A DNA stretch of 33,339 nucleotides from positions 1 to 33,339 of the forward strand of contig JANYDD010000015.1 in assembly GCA_025359945.1 (NCBI GenBank), read 5' to 3'. Positions within the stretch are counted from its first letter, which is position 1, and each line of letters opens with the position of its first letter. Below, piece after piece: positions 25,655 through 33,339 of this stretch. The notes beneath the pieces are model-generated. The model was not told where the DNA came from. It made no database searches and saw only the letters and a program-made list of their open reading frames with translations. Both the position numbers and the translations under genes were made by a program. The DNA is from Bdellovibrio sp. (GTDB lineage: Bacteria > Bdellovibrionota > Bdellovibrionia > Bdellovibrionales > Bdellovibrionaceae).

Positions 25655-26332
25655 TTAGAGTTCGGATAAAAATCGTTGGCGACGCCACTCGGGCAGCATC
25701 GACTTTCGATGCCAGGCTAGGGAAAGGCCAATAAAACTGACACTTCCTTCGACACTTCTCAGAGGAACGGTCTCCCAATTGTTATTTTCTTTGGCCAGAT
25801 CGCGCAGATCGCCCAACACAAAGACATGGCCCTGAGGCACTAAAATGCTTTTTTCGGAATGCTGAAGACGAAACGGCAGCGCCACTTTTCGCTGATGGTT
25901 AAACAGCGATTCTTCATAAAATTGAAACCCCGGAAGATCATCAACCCCGGGAGTTTGGGCCAATCGGTACACCGCCGGAACATCATTAACCCATAACTTT
26001 CCATTCTCGATGCGGATTCGGTCTCCGGCCAAACCAACTACGCGTTTTACATACAAAACTCGCTCGGCATGCGGGTATGAAAAAACCACGACAGTTCCCC
26101 GATCTGGTGAGCGTACAAAAATCTTTTGCTGCCAAAGTGGCACGCGAACTCCGTAGGGAATTTTAAATGAAAAAATATAGTCGCCAGGAATTAAAGTGGG
26201 CGCCATTGTAAATTTGGGAACTTGGTAACCGGTGACAACGAATGTGCGCGCAACCAAGGCCAAAAAAACCGCCACTAAAAGTGTTTCAAAATAGTCTTTC
26301 CAAACAGGTCGCGGATTTTCTTTGGAGCTCAT
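25655..26332 (-). CDS. lepB: Signal peptidase I paralogue with Thr in place of catalytic Ser
   Basis: A 225-residue member of the signal peptidase I family with one membrane anchor (18-36). The usual PSGSMxPT box reads PKFTMAPT, placing Thr42 (codon ACA) at the nucleophile position. The general base Lys96 is kept in LYVKRVVGLAGD. The last box, normally GDNRxxSxDSRYWG, is GDLRDLAKENNNWE. So it may be inactive, altered in specificity or a threonine-dependent variant. It is the last of three consecutive lepB genes on the minus strand, separated from the second by 319 bp. Confidence 0.85.
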   Translation of the reverse strand: MSSKENPRPVWKDYFETLLVAVFLALVARTFVVTGYQVPKFTMAPTLIPGDYIFSFKIPYGVRVPLWQQKIFVRSPDRGTVVVFSYPHAERVLYVKRVVGLAGDRIRIENGKLWVNDVPAVYRLAQTPGVDDLPGFQFYEESLFNHQRKVALPFRLQHSEKSILVPQGHVFVLGDLRDLAKENNNWETVPLRSVEGSVSFIGLSLAWHRKSMLPEWRRQRFLSEL

Positions 26333-26651
26333 CCCCTATTGTTACGCCAAGGCTTAAACCCCGCAAGACTAGGCCAGAAATTGCAGGACCAAAATCAAGT
26401 CGCCACAGTCTATTTTTCGCGCTCCCAGCGAAATTCCATCCCGAATCTCACGCTCATTTTTCGGCTCCGATTTAACTTTCGACGATTTTTTCCTAATACT
26501 GGCAGTCTAAAAGGTGAAGTGTGAGCCGGTTGGGTCAGCGCCAGATGTATTAGCACAGACAAATCCTGGAATTGTGACCCTTCACTAGACGCAAACCTTA
26601 GGGACGTAACAGATCTTTATATTCTAGAAGAATGATTGTTTGCAGTTAAAA
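26333..26651. other. Intergenic region of 319 bp between two lepB genes
   Basis: No gene, RNA or clear repeat was recognised. A short minus-strand open stretch (ending at 26507) reads like protein for about 23 codons but has no start signal. The gap is long for one operon and may hold a separate promoter for the Thr-type paralogue or decayed sequence. Confidence 0.4.
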
Positions 26652-27389
26652 TTAAATTTGGTCGGTGAGTATTTTGAACAAACGTGGCCATCGGATACTT
26701 TGAGGGGCGCAGATAAATGGCGATGAAGGCAAAGTGTCTGTGCACGAGAGCCATATAAATAATGGCCTTCCTATTAAATTTTGTTCGGGAACAAATCCCC
26801 AGTAACGCGAGTCTGACGATTGGTTTCTGTTATCACCCATCATAAAGTATTGGCCGTCAGGAACTTTTACGGGATCAAAGTTGGTTTGCTTTAGATCCAA
26901 ATATCTAACCCAGTGTCGATTTTCTAAAAAGTATTGAAATTCAAACCGATCTTCTTGAAGACTTGGATCCACGGGGAATTGACTTTTAAATTCTGTCTTC
27001 AAGCGTTGCTCAGAGAAAAACTCAAGAGGGAATTTTTCTCCGTTGACCCTGACTTCGCCCTCTTGAACTTCGATGATGTCGCCCGGAAGTCCTAGAATCC
27101 GTTTGATGTAAAAAACGTCGGGTTCTTTGGGATATCTGAAAACTACGATTTCAAAACGTTGAGGTTTTTTCCAGATCGTCAGAAAGGGATCTAGCCCTGG
27201 AATTTTTAAACCGTAGGAAAGTTTGCTGACCAAAATATGATCATGCACCAAAAGCGTGGGAATCATACTTCCCGAAGGAATTACAAAAGGTTCAGCCAAA
27301 AAAAATCGCACCACTAAAATCGCCAGCAAAGGCGAGAAGAACGTCACCAGCGCCTGGGGCCAAGTTCCTTTTTTACTTTTCGATGCCAT
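26652..27389 (-). CDS. lepB: Signal peptidase I
   Basis: A 245-residue signal peptidase I, which removes signal peptides from exported proteins on the outer face of the inner membrane. One N-terminal membrane segment (13-34) is followed by PSGSMIPT with nucleophile Ser41, the Lys base Lys96 in FYIKRILGLPGD, and the late box MGDNRNQSSDSRYWG. All catalytic elements are present. The ATG has GGAG 9 bases upstream. It lies in the middle of three lepB genes, and the 159-bp inverted-repeat element separates it from the one upstream. Confidence 0.96.
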   Translation of the reverse strand: MASKSKKGTWPQALVTFFSPLLAILVVRFFLAEPFVIPSGSMIPTLLVHDHILVSKLSYGLKIPGLDPFLTIWKKPQRFEIVVFRYPKEPDVFYIKRILGLPGDIIEVQEGEVRVNGEKFPLEFFSEQRLKTEFKSQFPVDPSLQEDRFEFQYFLENRHWVRYLDLKQTNFDPVKVPDGQYFMMGDNRNQSSDSRYWGFVPEQNLIGRPLFIWLSCTDTLPSSPFICAPQSIRWPRLFKILTDQI

Positions 27390-27411
27390 TTATTTTTGCT
27401 CCGGACCTTAA

Positions 27412-27570
27412 AGGGTGTTTGAAAAGTATCTGTCGGAGCGAAACTTTGTGAGAAAGTTCTGGCCGAGGCGGAGGGAGAAGCCGTAGGTAGCAGCTACGGC
27501 GCCGACTGACAACGAAGATCCAGGAGTTTCTCACAAAGTTTTTAGCCCCCAGATACTTTTCAAACACCCT
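27412..27570. repeat. 159-bp nested inverted-repeat element
   Basis: The ends are a perfect 21-bp inverted repeat (27412-27432, beginning AGGGTGTTTGAAAAG, and 27550-27570). A second pair of 22-bp arms with three mismatches lies inside (27441-27462 and 27520-27541, including a perfect 15-bp part), and a third pair, GCCGTAG (27480-27486) and CTACGGC (27494-27500), forms a central hairpin with a 7-base loop. The element starts 1 bp behind the stop codon of the upstream lepB and would fold as one long hairpin in the transcript. It resembles a miniature inverted-repeat element or REP-like repeat. No target-site duplication was evident. Confidence 0.9.
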
Positions 27571-27571
27571 C

Positions 27572-28318
27572 TTAGTTAACCGGATGAAAAAATCGAGCCC
27601 AACGAATCGTCAGTGGGTTGCATATAAAGCTGACCACCGGCAAAGTCTCTTCGCACGAAAGCCAAACTAAACTGGCCCGCCCTAAAATATTTTTGTGCGG
27701 TAAAAATCCCCAATATCTTGAATCCTTCGAATTATTGCGATTATCACCCATTACAAAAAGACTCTCGGGCGGCACCGTGACTGGTCCAAACGTGTCAGCA
27801 AATTCGCCCTTTCGGAGTAAAATGCTGTGATTTTTTTGATCTAGTTTTTCGATAAAGTGAACGTAGTTATCTTTGCTGTCGAAAAGATCATTGGGTCCTT
27901 GGAAGGCCTCGTCGCGCAACCAATCGGCTTCGGAGGGTCCTTCGGGGACTTGCTTCTCCATGGGCTTGTCGTTGATGTACAGAGTGCCGTTTTCGTAGAA
28001 AATTTTGTCACCGGGTACTCCAACGATTCTTTTAATAAAGAAAGTTGTCATATCTTGCGGGAATTTAAACACAATCACTTCGCCTTTTTGAGGCTCAGAG
28101 AATTTAACTAGAAAGTTCTCGCTGAACGGGATACGAAGGCCGTACACAAACTTGTTCACAAAAATATGGTCGTGAATCAATAAGCTTGGAAGCATGCTGC
28201 CCGACGGAATCACGTAAGCTTCAAAAAAAGCCCAGCGAATAAATAAAGCCACAAAAATAGCGACTCCAAAAGAACCAATCCCGTCGGTCCAAAATTTTTT
28301 CGATTTCCAGTCAAACAT
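27572..28318 (-). CDS. lepB: Signal peptidase I
   Basis: A 248-residue signal peptidase I with membrane anchor at about 14-34, PSGSMLPS with Ser41, Lys96 in FFIKRIVGVPGD, and the late box MGDNRNNSKDSRYWG, so it should be active. It is clearly the closest relative of the second copy (same spacing of boxes, 245 versus 248 residues), pointing to tandem duplication. It is the first of the three copies after lepA, with 165 bp between them and no strong ribosome binding site visible. Confidence 0.96.
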   Translation of the reverse strand: MFDWKSKKFWTDGIGSFGVAIFVALFIRWAFFEAYVIPSGSMLPSLLIHDHIFVNKFVYGLRIPFSENFLVKFSEPQKGEVIVFKFPQDMTTFFIKRIVGVPGDKIFYENGTLYINDKPMEKQVPEGPSEADWLRDEAFQGPNDLFDSKDNYVHFIEKLDQKNHSILLRKGEFADTFGPVTVPPESLFVMGDNRNNSKDSRYWGFLPHKNILGRASLVWLSCEETLPVVSFICNPLTIRWARFFHPVN

Positions 28319-28483
28319 ATAAATTAATCCCCAACTAGTTAGTATTCTTACCCTTACTTTTGATAACCTTCAGATCTCTTATCTTCTACCTAATTTTTAA
28401 ATTAGTCTTCAAATTAATCGGCTACGCATTAATCCGACTGCCTACTAGACAAAAACCTTCAAGTTTTTATTTTTTTCGGGTGA

Positions 28484-30283
28484 TCAATCTTCAACTTTAA
28501 GAATGGCTAGAAAAGCTTCTTGCGGAACTTCGACCGAGCCTATTTGCTTCATTCGCTTTTTTCCTTCTTTTTGGCGTTCGAGAAGTTTTCGTTTTCTAGA
28601 GATATCGCCGCCGTAACATTTGGCCGTGACGTCTTTACGCAAAGCCCCTAGAGTTTCACGCGCCACGATTTTTGCGCCGATCGCCGCTTGAATCGCAACC
28701 TGGTATTGTTGTCGCGGAATTAGTTCTCGCATTTTTTCAACCAATGATCGCCCCTTGGTATGGGCCTTCGCTCGATGGATAATCAATGACAAAGCATCAA
28801 TAGGATCGCCATTGATCAGGACATCCATGCGCACCAAATCCGAGGTCTCGAAATCTAAAAGCTCGTATTCCATCGAGGCATAACCTTTGGATATCGACTT
28901 TAACCGATCATAAAAATCCATCACGATTTCATTCATTGGAATTTTATATTCGATCATTACTTTTTTCTCGGTGACGTAATCCATTTTTATCTGCGTGCCA
29001 CGCTTGTCTTCGCAAAGTTTCAAGATCACTCCAATAAATTCTGTTGGCGTGTGCAGAGTGATCTTCACGTAAGGCTCTTCCATATGCTCAATGGCGGTTT
29101 CGATGGGTAATTGTGATGGGTTTTCAAGCTCGAACTTGCTTCCGTCAGTCAGAAAAACTTTGTAAACAACGGTTGGCGCTGTGGTGATTAAGTTTAAATT
29201 AAATTCTCGCTCTAGCCGTTCTTGCACGATCTCCATATGCAACAGCCCTAAAAACCCGCATCTAAAGCCGAACCCCAAAGCTGCGGATTTTTCGGTTTCG
29301 TAGGTTAGCGATGAATCATTAAGGCAAAGTTTTTCCAGAGCATTTTTTAAATTTTCAAAATCTGAAGCAATGATTGGAAAAATCCCGGCAAACACCATGG
29401 GCTTTACTTTTTGAAAACCGGGAAGGGGCTCCAACGCTGGCCTTCTGGTATCGGTCACCGTGTCGCCCACTTTGACGTCGCGGATATCTTTAATCCCGCA
29501 AATAATAAATCCGACCTCGCCAGCCGACATTTGGTCTACTGGTTCTGGAAAGGGTGTGAACTTTCCCATTTTTAGGATTTCGTAATCCCGATCGGTAGCC
29601 ATAAATTTGATATGATCGCCTTTTTTTAGCTGCCCGTCTTTGATCCGAACTAAAATCACGACACCTTGATAGGGATCAAACCAAGAATCAAAAATTAGAC
29701 CGCGTAAAACTTTGTCTTTGTTATCGGGTGGCGGCGGAACTTTTTTAACTATGGCTTCTAAAATATCTCGAATTCCTAATCGATCCTTGGCCGAGGCCTT
29801 GATAATTCCGTCGCAGTTTAACCCAATAGTTTCTTCGATTTGTTTTTTAACGCCGTCGGGATCTGCCTGGGGAAGATCAACTTTGTTTAAAACCGGGATG
29901 ATTTCAAGATTATTTTCGATGGCTAAATAAACGTTGGCAAGGGTCTGGGCTTCAACACCCTGAGCGGCGTCGACCACTAAAATGGCGCCTTCGCACGCCG
30001 AAAGCGAACGCGAGACCTCGTAACTAAAATCAACGTGTCCGGGGGTATCGATCAGATTGATCTGATATTCCAAACCGTCCAAAGCCAAATACTTTAAACA
30101 TACGGTTTGAGCTTTAATGGTGATGCCACGTTCACGCTCAAGATCCATGTTGTCTAGAAACTGCGCTTTTTCTTGGCGCGCGGATAATGACCCGGTCTCG
30201 TGCAAAAGCGCATCCGCCAGAGTCGATTTCCCATGATCAATGTGCGCGATGATAGAGAAATTTCGAATCCGCTGGGAATCCAT
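28484..30283 (-). CDS. lepA: Elongation factor 4 (back-translocating GTPase)
   Basis: LepA/EF4, about 599 residues, a ribosome-associated GTPase. The G domain has AHIDHGKST, the switch region [21 protein letters not shown] and NKVDLP; the C-terminal part has the EF4-specific domain ([21 protein letters not shown] in two parts, near the end), rich in Lys and Arg. The start chosen is ATG at 30283, which overlaps the metK stop as TGATG; a TTG one codon earlier is possible. Upstream of lepB genes, as in many bacteria where lepA and lepB are linked. Confidence 0.97.
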   Translation of the reverse strand: MDSQRIRNFSIIAHIDHGKSTLADALLHETGSLSARQEKAQFLDNMDLERERGITIKAQTVCLKYLALDGLEYQINLIDTPGHVDFSYEVSRSLSACEGAILVVDAAQGVEAQTLANVYLAIENNLEIIPVLNKVDLPQADPDGVKKQIEETIGLNCDGIIKASAKDRLGIRDILEAIVKKVPPPPDNKDKVLRGLIFDSWFDPYQGVVILVRIKDGQLKKGDHIKFMATDRDYEILKMGKFTPFPEPVDQMSAGEVGFIICGIKDIRDVKVGDTVTDTRRPALEPLPGFQKVKPMVFAGIFPIIASDFENLKNALEKLCLNDSSLTYETEKSAALGFGFRCGFLGLLHMEIVQERLEREFNLNLITTAPTVVYKVFLTDGSKFELENPSQLPIETAIEHMEEPYVKITLHTPTEFIGVILKLCEDKRGTQIKMDYVTEKKVMIEYKIPMNEIVMDFYDRLKSISKGYASMEYELLDFETSDLVRMDVLINGDPIDALSLIIHRAKAHTKGRSLVEKMRELIPRQQYQVAIQAAIGAKIVARETLGALRKDVTAKCYGGDISRKRKLLERQKEGKKRMKQIGSVEVPQEAFLAILKVED

Positions 30284-31479
30284 CAACTAAGAGTTTTTAC
30301 GACGTCTTTAATTTGCTCAACCTTATTTAATTTTTCCCAAGAAAACAGATCTCGGCCAAAGTGACCGTAAGCTGCCGTCTGGGCATAAATAGGTCGCAAC
30401 AAATCAAAGTCTTTGCAAATCCGCGCCGGTTTTAAACTCCACACTGTATTCACAGCTTTTTCCAAAACGGATCGATCGACTCGGCCAGTTCCAAAATCAT
30501 TCACCAAAATACTGACTGGTTCTGCAACACCAATCGCGTAAGCCACTTGCACCAAGCATTTTTGTGCCAAGCCTGCGGCCACAATATTTTTAGCAATATG
30601 TCGGGCAGCGTAGGCAGCTGAACGATCTACTTTTGAAGGATCTTTTCCAGAGAAAGCGCCACCGCCGTGGGCACCGTGACCGCCGTAGGTATCGACGATG
30701 ATTTTACGGCCCGTCAATCCCGCATCTCCCATTGGTCCGCCCGTCACAAATCGGCCAGTAGGGTTGATGTAATATTTTGTTTTTGCGTCCAAATACTGTG
30801 CTGGGATTTGCTTTTTAATAAGCTCTTCCATAATAAATTCTTTGATAGTTCCTTGGCTTGCGGCTTCGGAATGTTGAGTAGAAATCACCACGGCGTCGAT
30901 CCGCTTGATTTGATTGTTTTCATATTCCACAGTCACTTGCGATTTGCTGTCGGGTCGCAACCAATCCACTTTATTTGATTTTCGAAGGCTTGCTAGTTCG
31001 CGCATTAATTTGTGCGATAAAGAAATCGACAAAGGCATCATTTCCGGAGTTTCGTTCACAGCGTAACCAAACATTAAACCCTGATCGCCCGCGCCCTGGT
31101 CATCAGACAGCGTTTCTTTTACACCTTGAGCAATATCATTCGACTGTTGGCCGACAGCCACCATCACGCCACAAGTTTTGTAATCAAATCCTTTTTGACT
31201 GTCGTCGTATCCAATTTTTTTAATCGTATCGCGGGCCACTTCAGCGAAGTTCACTTTGGCAGAGGTTGTGATTTCTCCGGCGATAACCACCAAGCCGGTC
31301 GTTAACAAGGTCTCGCAAGCTACGCGGCCGCGGGGGTCTTGAGCTAAAATGCTATCTAGAACAGCATCGCTGATCTGATCGGCCATTTTGTCGGGATGTC
31401 CTTCGGAAACGGATTCGCTGGTGAACAAGTAACTTCCTCGAAGCAAAGCTTGCGAGTTTTGAGAATCGGCCTGGGACAT
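30283..31479 (-). CDS. metK: S-adenosylmethionine synthetase
   Basis: MetK makes S-adenosylmethionine from methionine and ATP. It has [21 protein letters not shown] near the N-terminus (read in parts: the His-Pro-Asp-Lys ATP site), [12 protein letters not shown] for adenine and methionine binding, and [22 protein letters not shown] with the phosphate-binding loop. The ATG at 31479 is preferred to a longer frame from 31566, because AAGGGG lies 6 bases upstream and the result, 398 residues, matches the family. It ends in a TGATG overlap with lepA. No S-adenosylmethionine riboswitch was recognised in the 207 bp upstream. Confidence 0.97.
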   Translation of the reverse strand: MSQADSQNSQALLRGSYLFTSESVSEGHPDKMADQISDAVLDSILAQDPRGRVACETLLTTGLVVIAGEITTSAKVNFAEVARDTIKKIGYDDSQKGFDYKTCGVMVAVGQQSNDIAQGVKETLSDDQGAGDQGLMFGYAVNETPEMMPLSISLSHKLMRELASLRKSNKVDWLRPDSKSQVTVEYENNQIKRIDAVVISTQHSEAASQGTIKEFIMEELIKKQIPAQYLDAKTKYYINPTGRFVTGGPMGDAGLTGRKIIVDTYGGHGAHGGGAFSGKDPSKVDRSAAYAARHIAKNIVAAGLAQKCLVQVAYAIGVAEPVSILVNDFGTGRVDRSVLEKAVNTVWSLKPARICKDFDLLRPIYAQTAAYGHFGRDLFSWEKLNKVEQIKDVVKTLS

Positions 31480-31553
31480 GTGAACCCCTTTTTTTTTGTT
31501 TTTAAAAAACTGCAGCAGCTTTTTAATGTTTGTCTTTATTTCCAATGAAAAAA

Positions 31554-31581
31554 AGCTAACAAACAATCAAAGGGGGGTCAA
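31554..31581 (-). promoter_or_regulatory. Weak candidate promoter upstream of metK
   Basis: On the minus strand TTGACC (31581-31576) is followed after 16 bp by TTAGCT (31559-31554), about 75 bp before the metK ATG. The -10 match is poor. The region between is AT-rich and without another gene. Confidence 0.25.
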
Positions 31582-31686
31582 AAAATAACTTTGTCGAATT
31601 TGTTAAAAAAGCTTCAAGCGCGCTGGTCTCGGTTTGTCGAAATCGCCAAGAATCTGCCGTTTTTGCGTCAAAAACGGAAGCTCGGT

Positions 31687-32139
31687 CTACGCGGATTTTC
31701 TTAATCGCTGAGGCTGATAGTCTAAGCCTGTGCTGATCAGGCGCAACTGGCCGGCTTTGGATTTGGGGAATTTTTTGTGGTCTTTTAGTTGCGATTTCAT
31801 TTTAAGGATTTGTTTTTCGACTTTGGCGCATGCATCTTGCAAGGCTTGTTCGAAGCTGGCGGCGTGGGCTTGGCCCTTGACGTGGCCCCATGATGTTTGG
31901 GCATCAACACTGACCTTGAAACTGGAATCTCCGGGAATCTTTTTTTGAAATGCAAAACCTGATTTCTGGGTCAAGGTCAGCTCTTGGTGGCGTTTGCTGT
32001 TGATCGAAGTTCTTGAAAAGTGAAAGGTCCACTGGATGGATTGGACCAACACTCGGTGGTATTCCTGAAGATGATGAGTGGCGAACTGTTCTAGTTCAGG
32101 AAGTTTGTCGGTTTTAGAATATTTAAATTTTAGATTCAT
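31687..32139 (-). CDS. Ribosome hibernation promoting factor-like protein (HPF/RaiA family)
   Basis: About 150 residues. The start is ATG at 32139, with AAGGAG 7 bases upstream; a longer frame reaching to 32310 has no such support. The product begins with a strand (MNLKFKYSKT), then a helix (LPELEQFATHHLQEYH), further strands, and ends the domain with FEQALQDACAKVEKQILKMKSQLKDHK, which matches the final helix of the HPF/RaiA fold that blocks the ribosome's A and P sites. The sequence is divergent and short of the long-form C-terminal dimer domain; a basic tail (QPQRLRKSA) ends it. It lies upstream of metK in the same direction. Confidence 0.6.
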   Translation of the reverse strand: MNLKFKYSKTDKLPELEQFATHHLQEYHRVLVQSIQWTFHFSRTSINSKRHQELTLTQKSGFAFQKKIPGDSSFKVSVDAQTSWGHVKGQAHAASFEQALQDACAKVEKQILKMKSQLKDHKKFPKSKAGQLRLISTGLDYQPQRLRKSA

Positions 32140-32236
32140 CGCTTTTCTCCTTGGGCTTTGAGCTGCCGATAGATCACTTGTCGGCACCAAGAGATTTAAC
32201 CTCAAGCGTCTTTTGTTGAAACATCCCAATTTGGGA

Positions 32237-33067
32237 TTAGTGGGCTGAAGTGCCGTGCGTAGGCCACCCTCCAAGGGGAAAATTTTGAATTTGAGAGCCT
32301 TCTGGATCAAGCATGACTTCCTTTCGAAGATACTTTCCGTCAGCAGCGCGAATGTGCAGAGTTAGCACGTGTTTAGAATCCAGATCATAACTGGTCAGAA
32401 AATCGTGGGGGCCCAAAGGGATTTCTTGAAAGTAAACATCAGAATTCGATAGTCCTCCGCCGGACTCTACCACTAACTTTTTTTCGTTTGATAAATGACG
32501 GGTGTTTATCTTTAGATTCCACCTATTTTCGGTCAGCAGACGAACAGTTTGCAATTCTCCGTCCAAGGTCCACCACAGAGTACGCGAGATCCCGTTTTTA
32601 TTCGAGGCAACGTCAATATATTCTCTGAAATAGCCATTTTCTTCGGCGGCAACGCTTGTGGTTTCTAGCTCACCCGTCAACTGAGGGGGCAGATCACCGG
32701 TCTCTCGAAAAACTTGGACTCGAATCCCCGCTTGGTCTTGGGGCATTCGCAAAACCAAATTAGGTTTTCCGCTAGCCGGACTTGCAAGCACCACGATCTT
32801 TTTTACGTCTGGGTCCGTGACGATCAGTTTTCCGTTGGAAAATCGTCGCCTGGCAAATAGTGGATTGCCGCGGATCTGGGTCTCGATAGTCCGAAATTCT
32901 TCTACGGTGACCTTTAGCGGTAAAGCACTGTAGTCAGGCTTTTTATCCCCAAAGAACAGCGCTTCAAGCACCTGATTAAAAGTTTTAGGAATCTCGGCAG
33001 CGACAGTGAAAGCACCGGAAAAAGCAATTCCCCAAATCAACATCGCACTGGTCATAGTTTTTTTCAC
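32237..33067 (-). CDS. Exported hypothetical protein
   Basis: A 276-residue protein with a clear signal peptide (MKKTMTSAMLIWGIAFSGA followed by FTVAA, cleavage before EIPK). The start chosen is GTG at 33067, which has AAAGGA 6 bases upstream; a GTG five codons earlier has none. The mature protein is beta-rich (KKIVVLASPASGKPNLVLRM, TLWWTLDGELQTVRLL, HVLTLHIRAADGKYLRKEV) and contains no Cys pattern. No family is recognised. Gly/Trp/Asp-rich repeats are not obvious. It is probably periplasmic or secreted. The HPF-like gene follows after 97 bp. Confidence 0.7.
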   Translation of the reverse strand: MKKTMTSAMLIWGIAFSGAFTVAAEIPKTFNQVLEALFFGDKKPDYSALPLKVTVEEFRTIETQIRGNPLFARRRFSNGKLIVTDPDVKKIVVLASPASGKPNLVLRMPQDQAGIRVQVFRETGDLPPQLTGELETTSVAAEENGYFREYIDVASNKNGISRTLWWTLDGELQTVRLLTENRWNLKINTRHLSNEKKLVVESGGGLSNSDVYFQEIPLGPHDFLTSYDLDSKHVLTLHIRAADGKYLRKEVMLDPEGSQIQNFPLGGWPTHGTSAH

Positions 33068-33216
33068 AACATTTCCTTTCACTTTGCAGGTTAAAACAAA
33101 ATGAACCCTTCCAACAATTTTATCGTGTCCTTAGCTTGAGCCAATTCGGAACTTGAGGTTTCGGTCAGTGTTTGTGTATTTTGTTTTCATAAAATCTCAT
33201 ATGCCTCTCCGGTTGA

Positions 33217-33339
33217 CTAAGGTTCGACCAGATTCCGCAGTGTTAGCGGCTTTCCTTGGGATACGATGCCGAGCAGGGTGCTGAAGGCAGCCATCGGATG
33301 TTCTCGTCGATTATATCGAAAAACGTATTCGTTAAGATA
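33217..33339 (-). CDS. C-terminal end of an ISXO2/IS1595-like transposase (truncated by the window)
   Basis: From the right edge the minus strand is open for 40 codons to a TAG at 33219-33217. It begins YLNEYVFRYNRREHP and continues with MAAFSTLLGI, the typical end of DDE transposases of the ISXO2/IS1595 type (Leu-Asn-Glu-x-Val-Phe-Arg-x-Asn-Arg-Arg). The rest lies outside the window, so intactness cannot be judged. The terminal inverted repeat of the element should lie between about 33100 and 33217 but was not identified. Confidence 0.7.
   Translation of the reverse strand, partial: YLNEYVFRYNRREHPMAAFSTLLGIVSQGKPLTLRNLVEP

Noticed and set aside
25601-25669. Small plus-strand ORF of 22 codons with a possible ribosome binding site
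   Set aside because: It overlaps the 3' end of a lepB gene, is very short and has no supporting context.
26507-26590. Short minus-strand frame reading TIPGFVCANTSGADPTG
   Set aside because: It looks protein-like but has only about 24 codons after a stop, no start signal and no recognised family.
28451-28475. AT-rich hairpin followed by T-rich sequence on the plus strand between lepB and lepA
   Set aside because: The only genes around are on the minus strand, and the stem consists almost only of A-T pairs.
31657-31677. Hairpin with 8-bp stem (CCGTTTTT and AAAAACGG) behind the HPF-like gene
   Set aside because: It is not followed by a T-run on the minus strand, so it was not called a terminator, although a weak role is possible.
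31480-31686. Possible S-adenosylmethionine riboswitch before metK
   Set aside because: No known riboswitch core or suitable hairpin pattern was recognised in this AT-rich leader.

Overview
The window looks like chromosomal DNA of a Bdellovibrionota (Bdellovibrio-like) bacterium. This is inferred from the type IV pilus cluster, the tandem signal peptidase I genes, and many secreted proteins or lipoproteins without recognisable families. No rRNA, tRNA or CRISPR array was seen. Most genes from about 7.4 kb to the right end lie on the minus strand. The left 7.4 kb is a mosaic of small unknown genes, two toxin-antitoxin-like modules, a decayed IS21-type transposase and repeats, and reads as accessory DNA.

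Layout. 1-1200: the end of an unknown gene, a 162-residue unknown gene, and about 560 bp without a clear gene that carries a perfect 24-bp inverted repeat. 1205-1838: a ribbon-helix-helix antitoxin and a MazF/PemK toxin with a palindromic operator. 1848-2630: a short-chain dehydrogenase. 3030-5974: two overlapping genes for exported proteins, the first with a lytic-transglycosylase-like N-terminal domain. 5965-6530: IS21 istA debris. 6613-7375: a zeta-toxin-like kinase overlapped by a 58-residue charged protein. 7388-15704 (minus): pilH-pilI-pilD-pilM-pilN-pilO-pilP-pilQ and a lipoprotein gene, the order known from the Myxococcus pil cluster. 15708-16999: an isoprenylcysteine-methyltransferase-like membrane protein and an unknown protein. 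17060-18382 (plus): a membrane class III cyclase-like protein. 18388-24315 (minus): pyrB-carA-orf227-carB for pyrimidine and carbamoyl phosphate synthesis. 24403-25477: an S1/P1 nuclease that appears frameshifted in its signal peptide. 25655-31479 (minus): metK-lepA-lepB-lepB-lepB, with a 159-bp nested inverted-repeat element between two lepB copies. 31687-33067: a small ribosome-hibernation-like protein and a secreted unknown protein. 33217 to the end: the C-terminus of an ISXO2/IS1595-like transposase.

How the genes fit together: PilMNOP and PilQ form the pilus alignment complex and outer-membrane channel, PilD processes pilins, and the PilH/PilI ABC transporter is needed for pilus assembly in myxobacteria. 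Three signal peptidases sit in one run; one has Thr where the catalytic Ser should be. Points most worth a second look are the 159-bp element, the Thr-type LepB paralogue, the zeta kinase with its overlapping 58-residue partner, the lipoprotein-type PilQ, the unknown gene inside the pyrimidine operon, and the broken nuclease.

Limits: everything was read by eye. Start codons, domain borders and family names come from motif recognition, not from searches.
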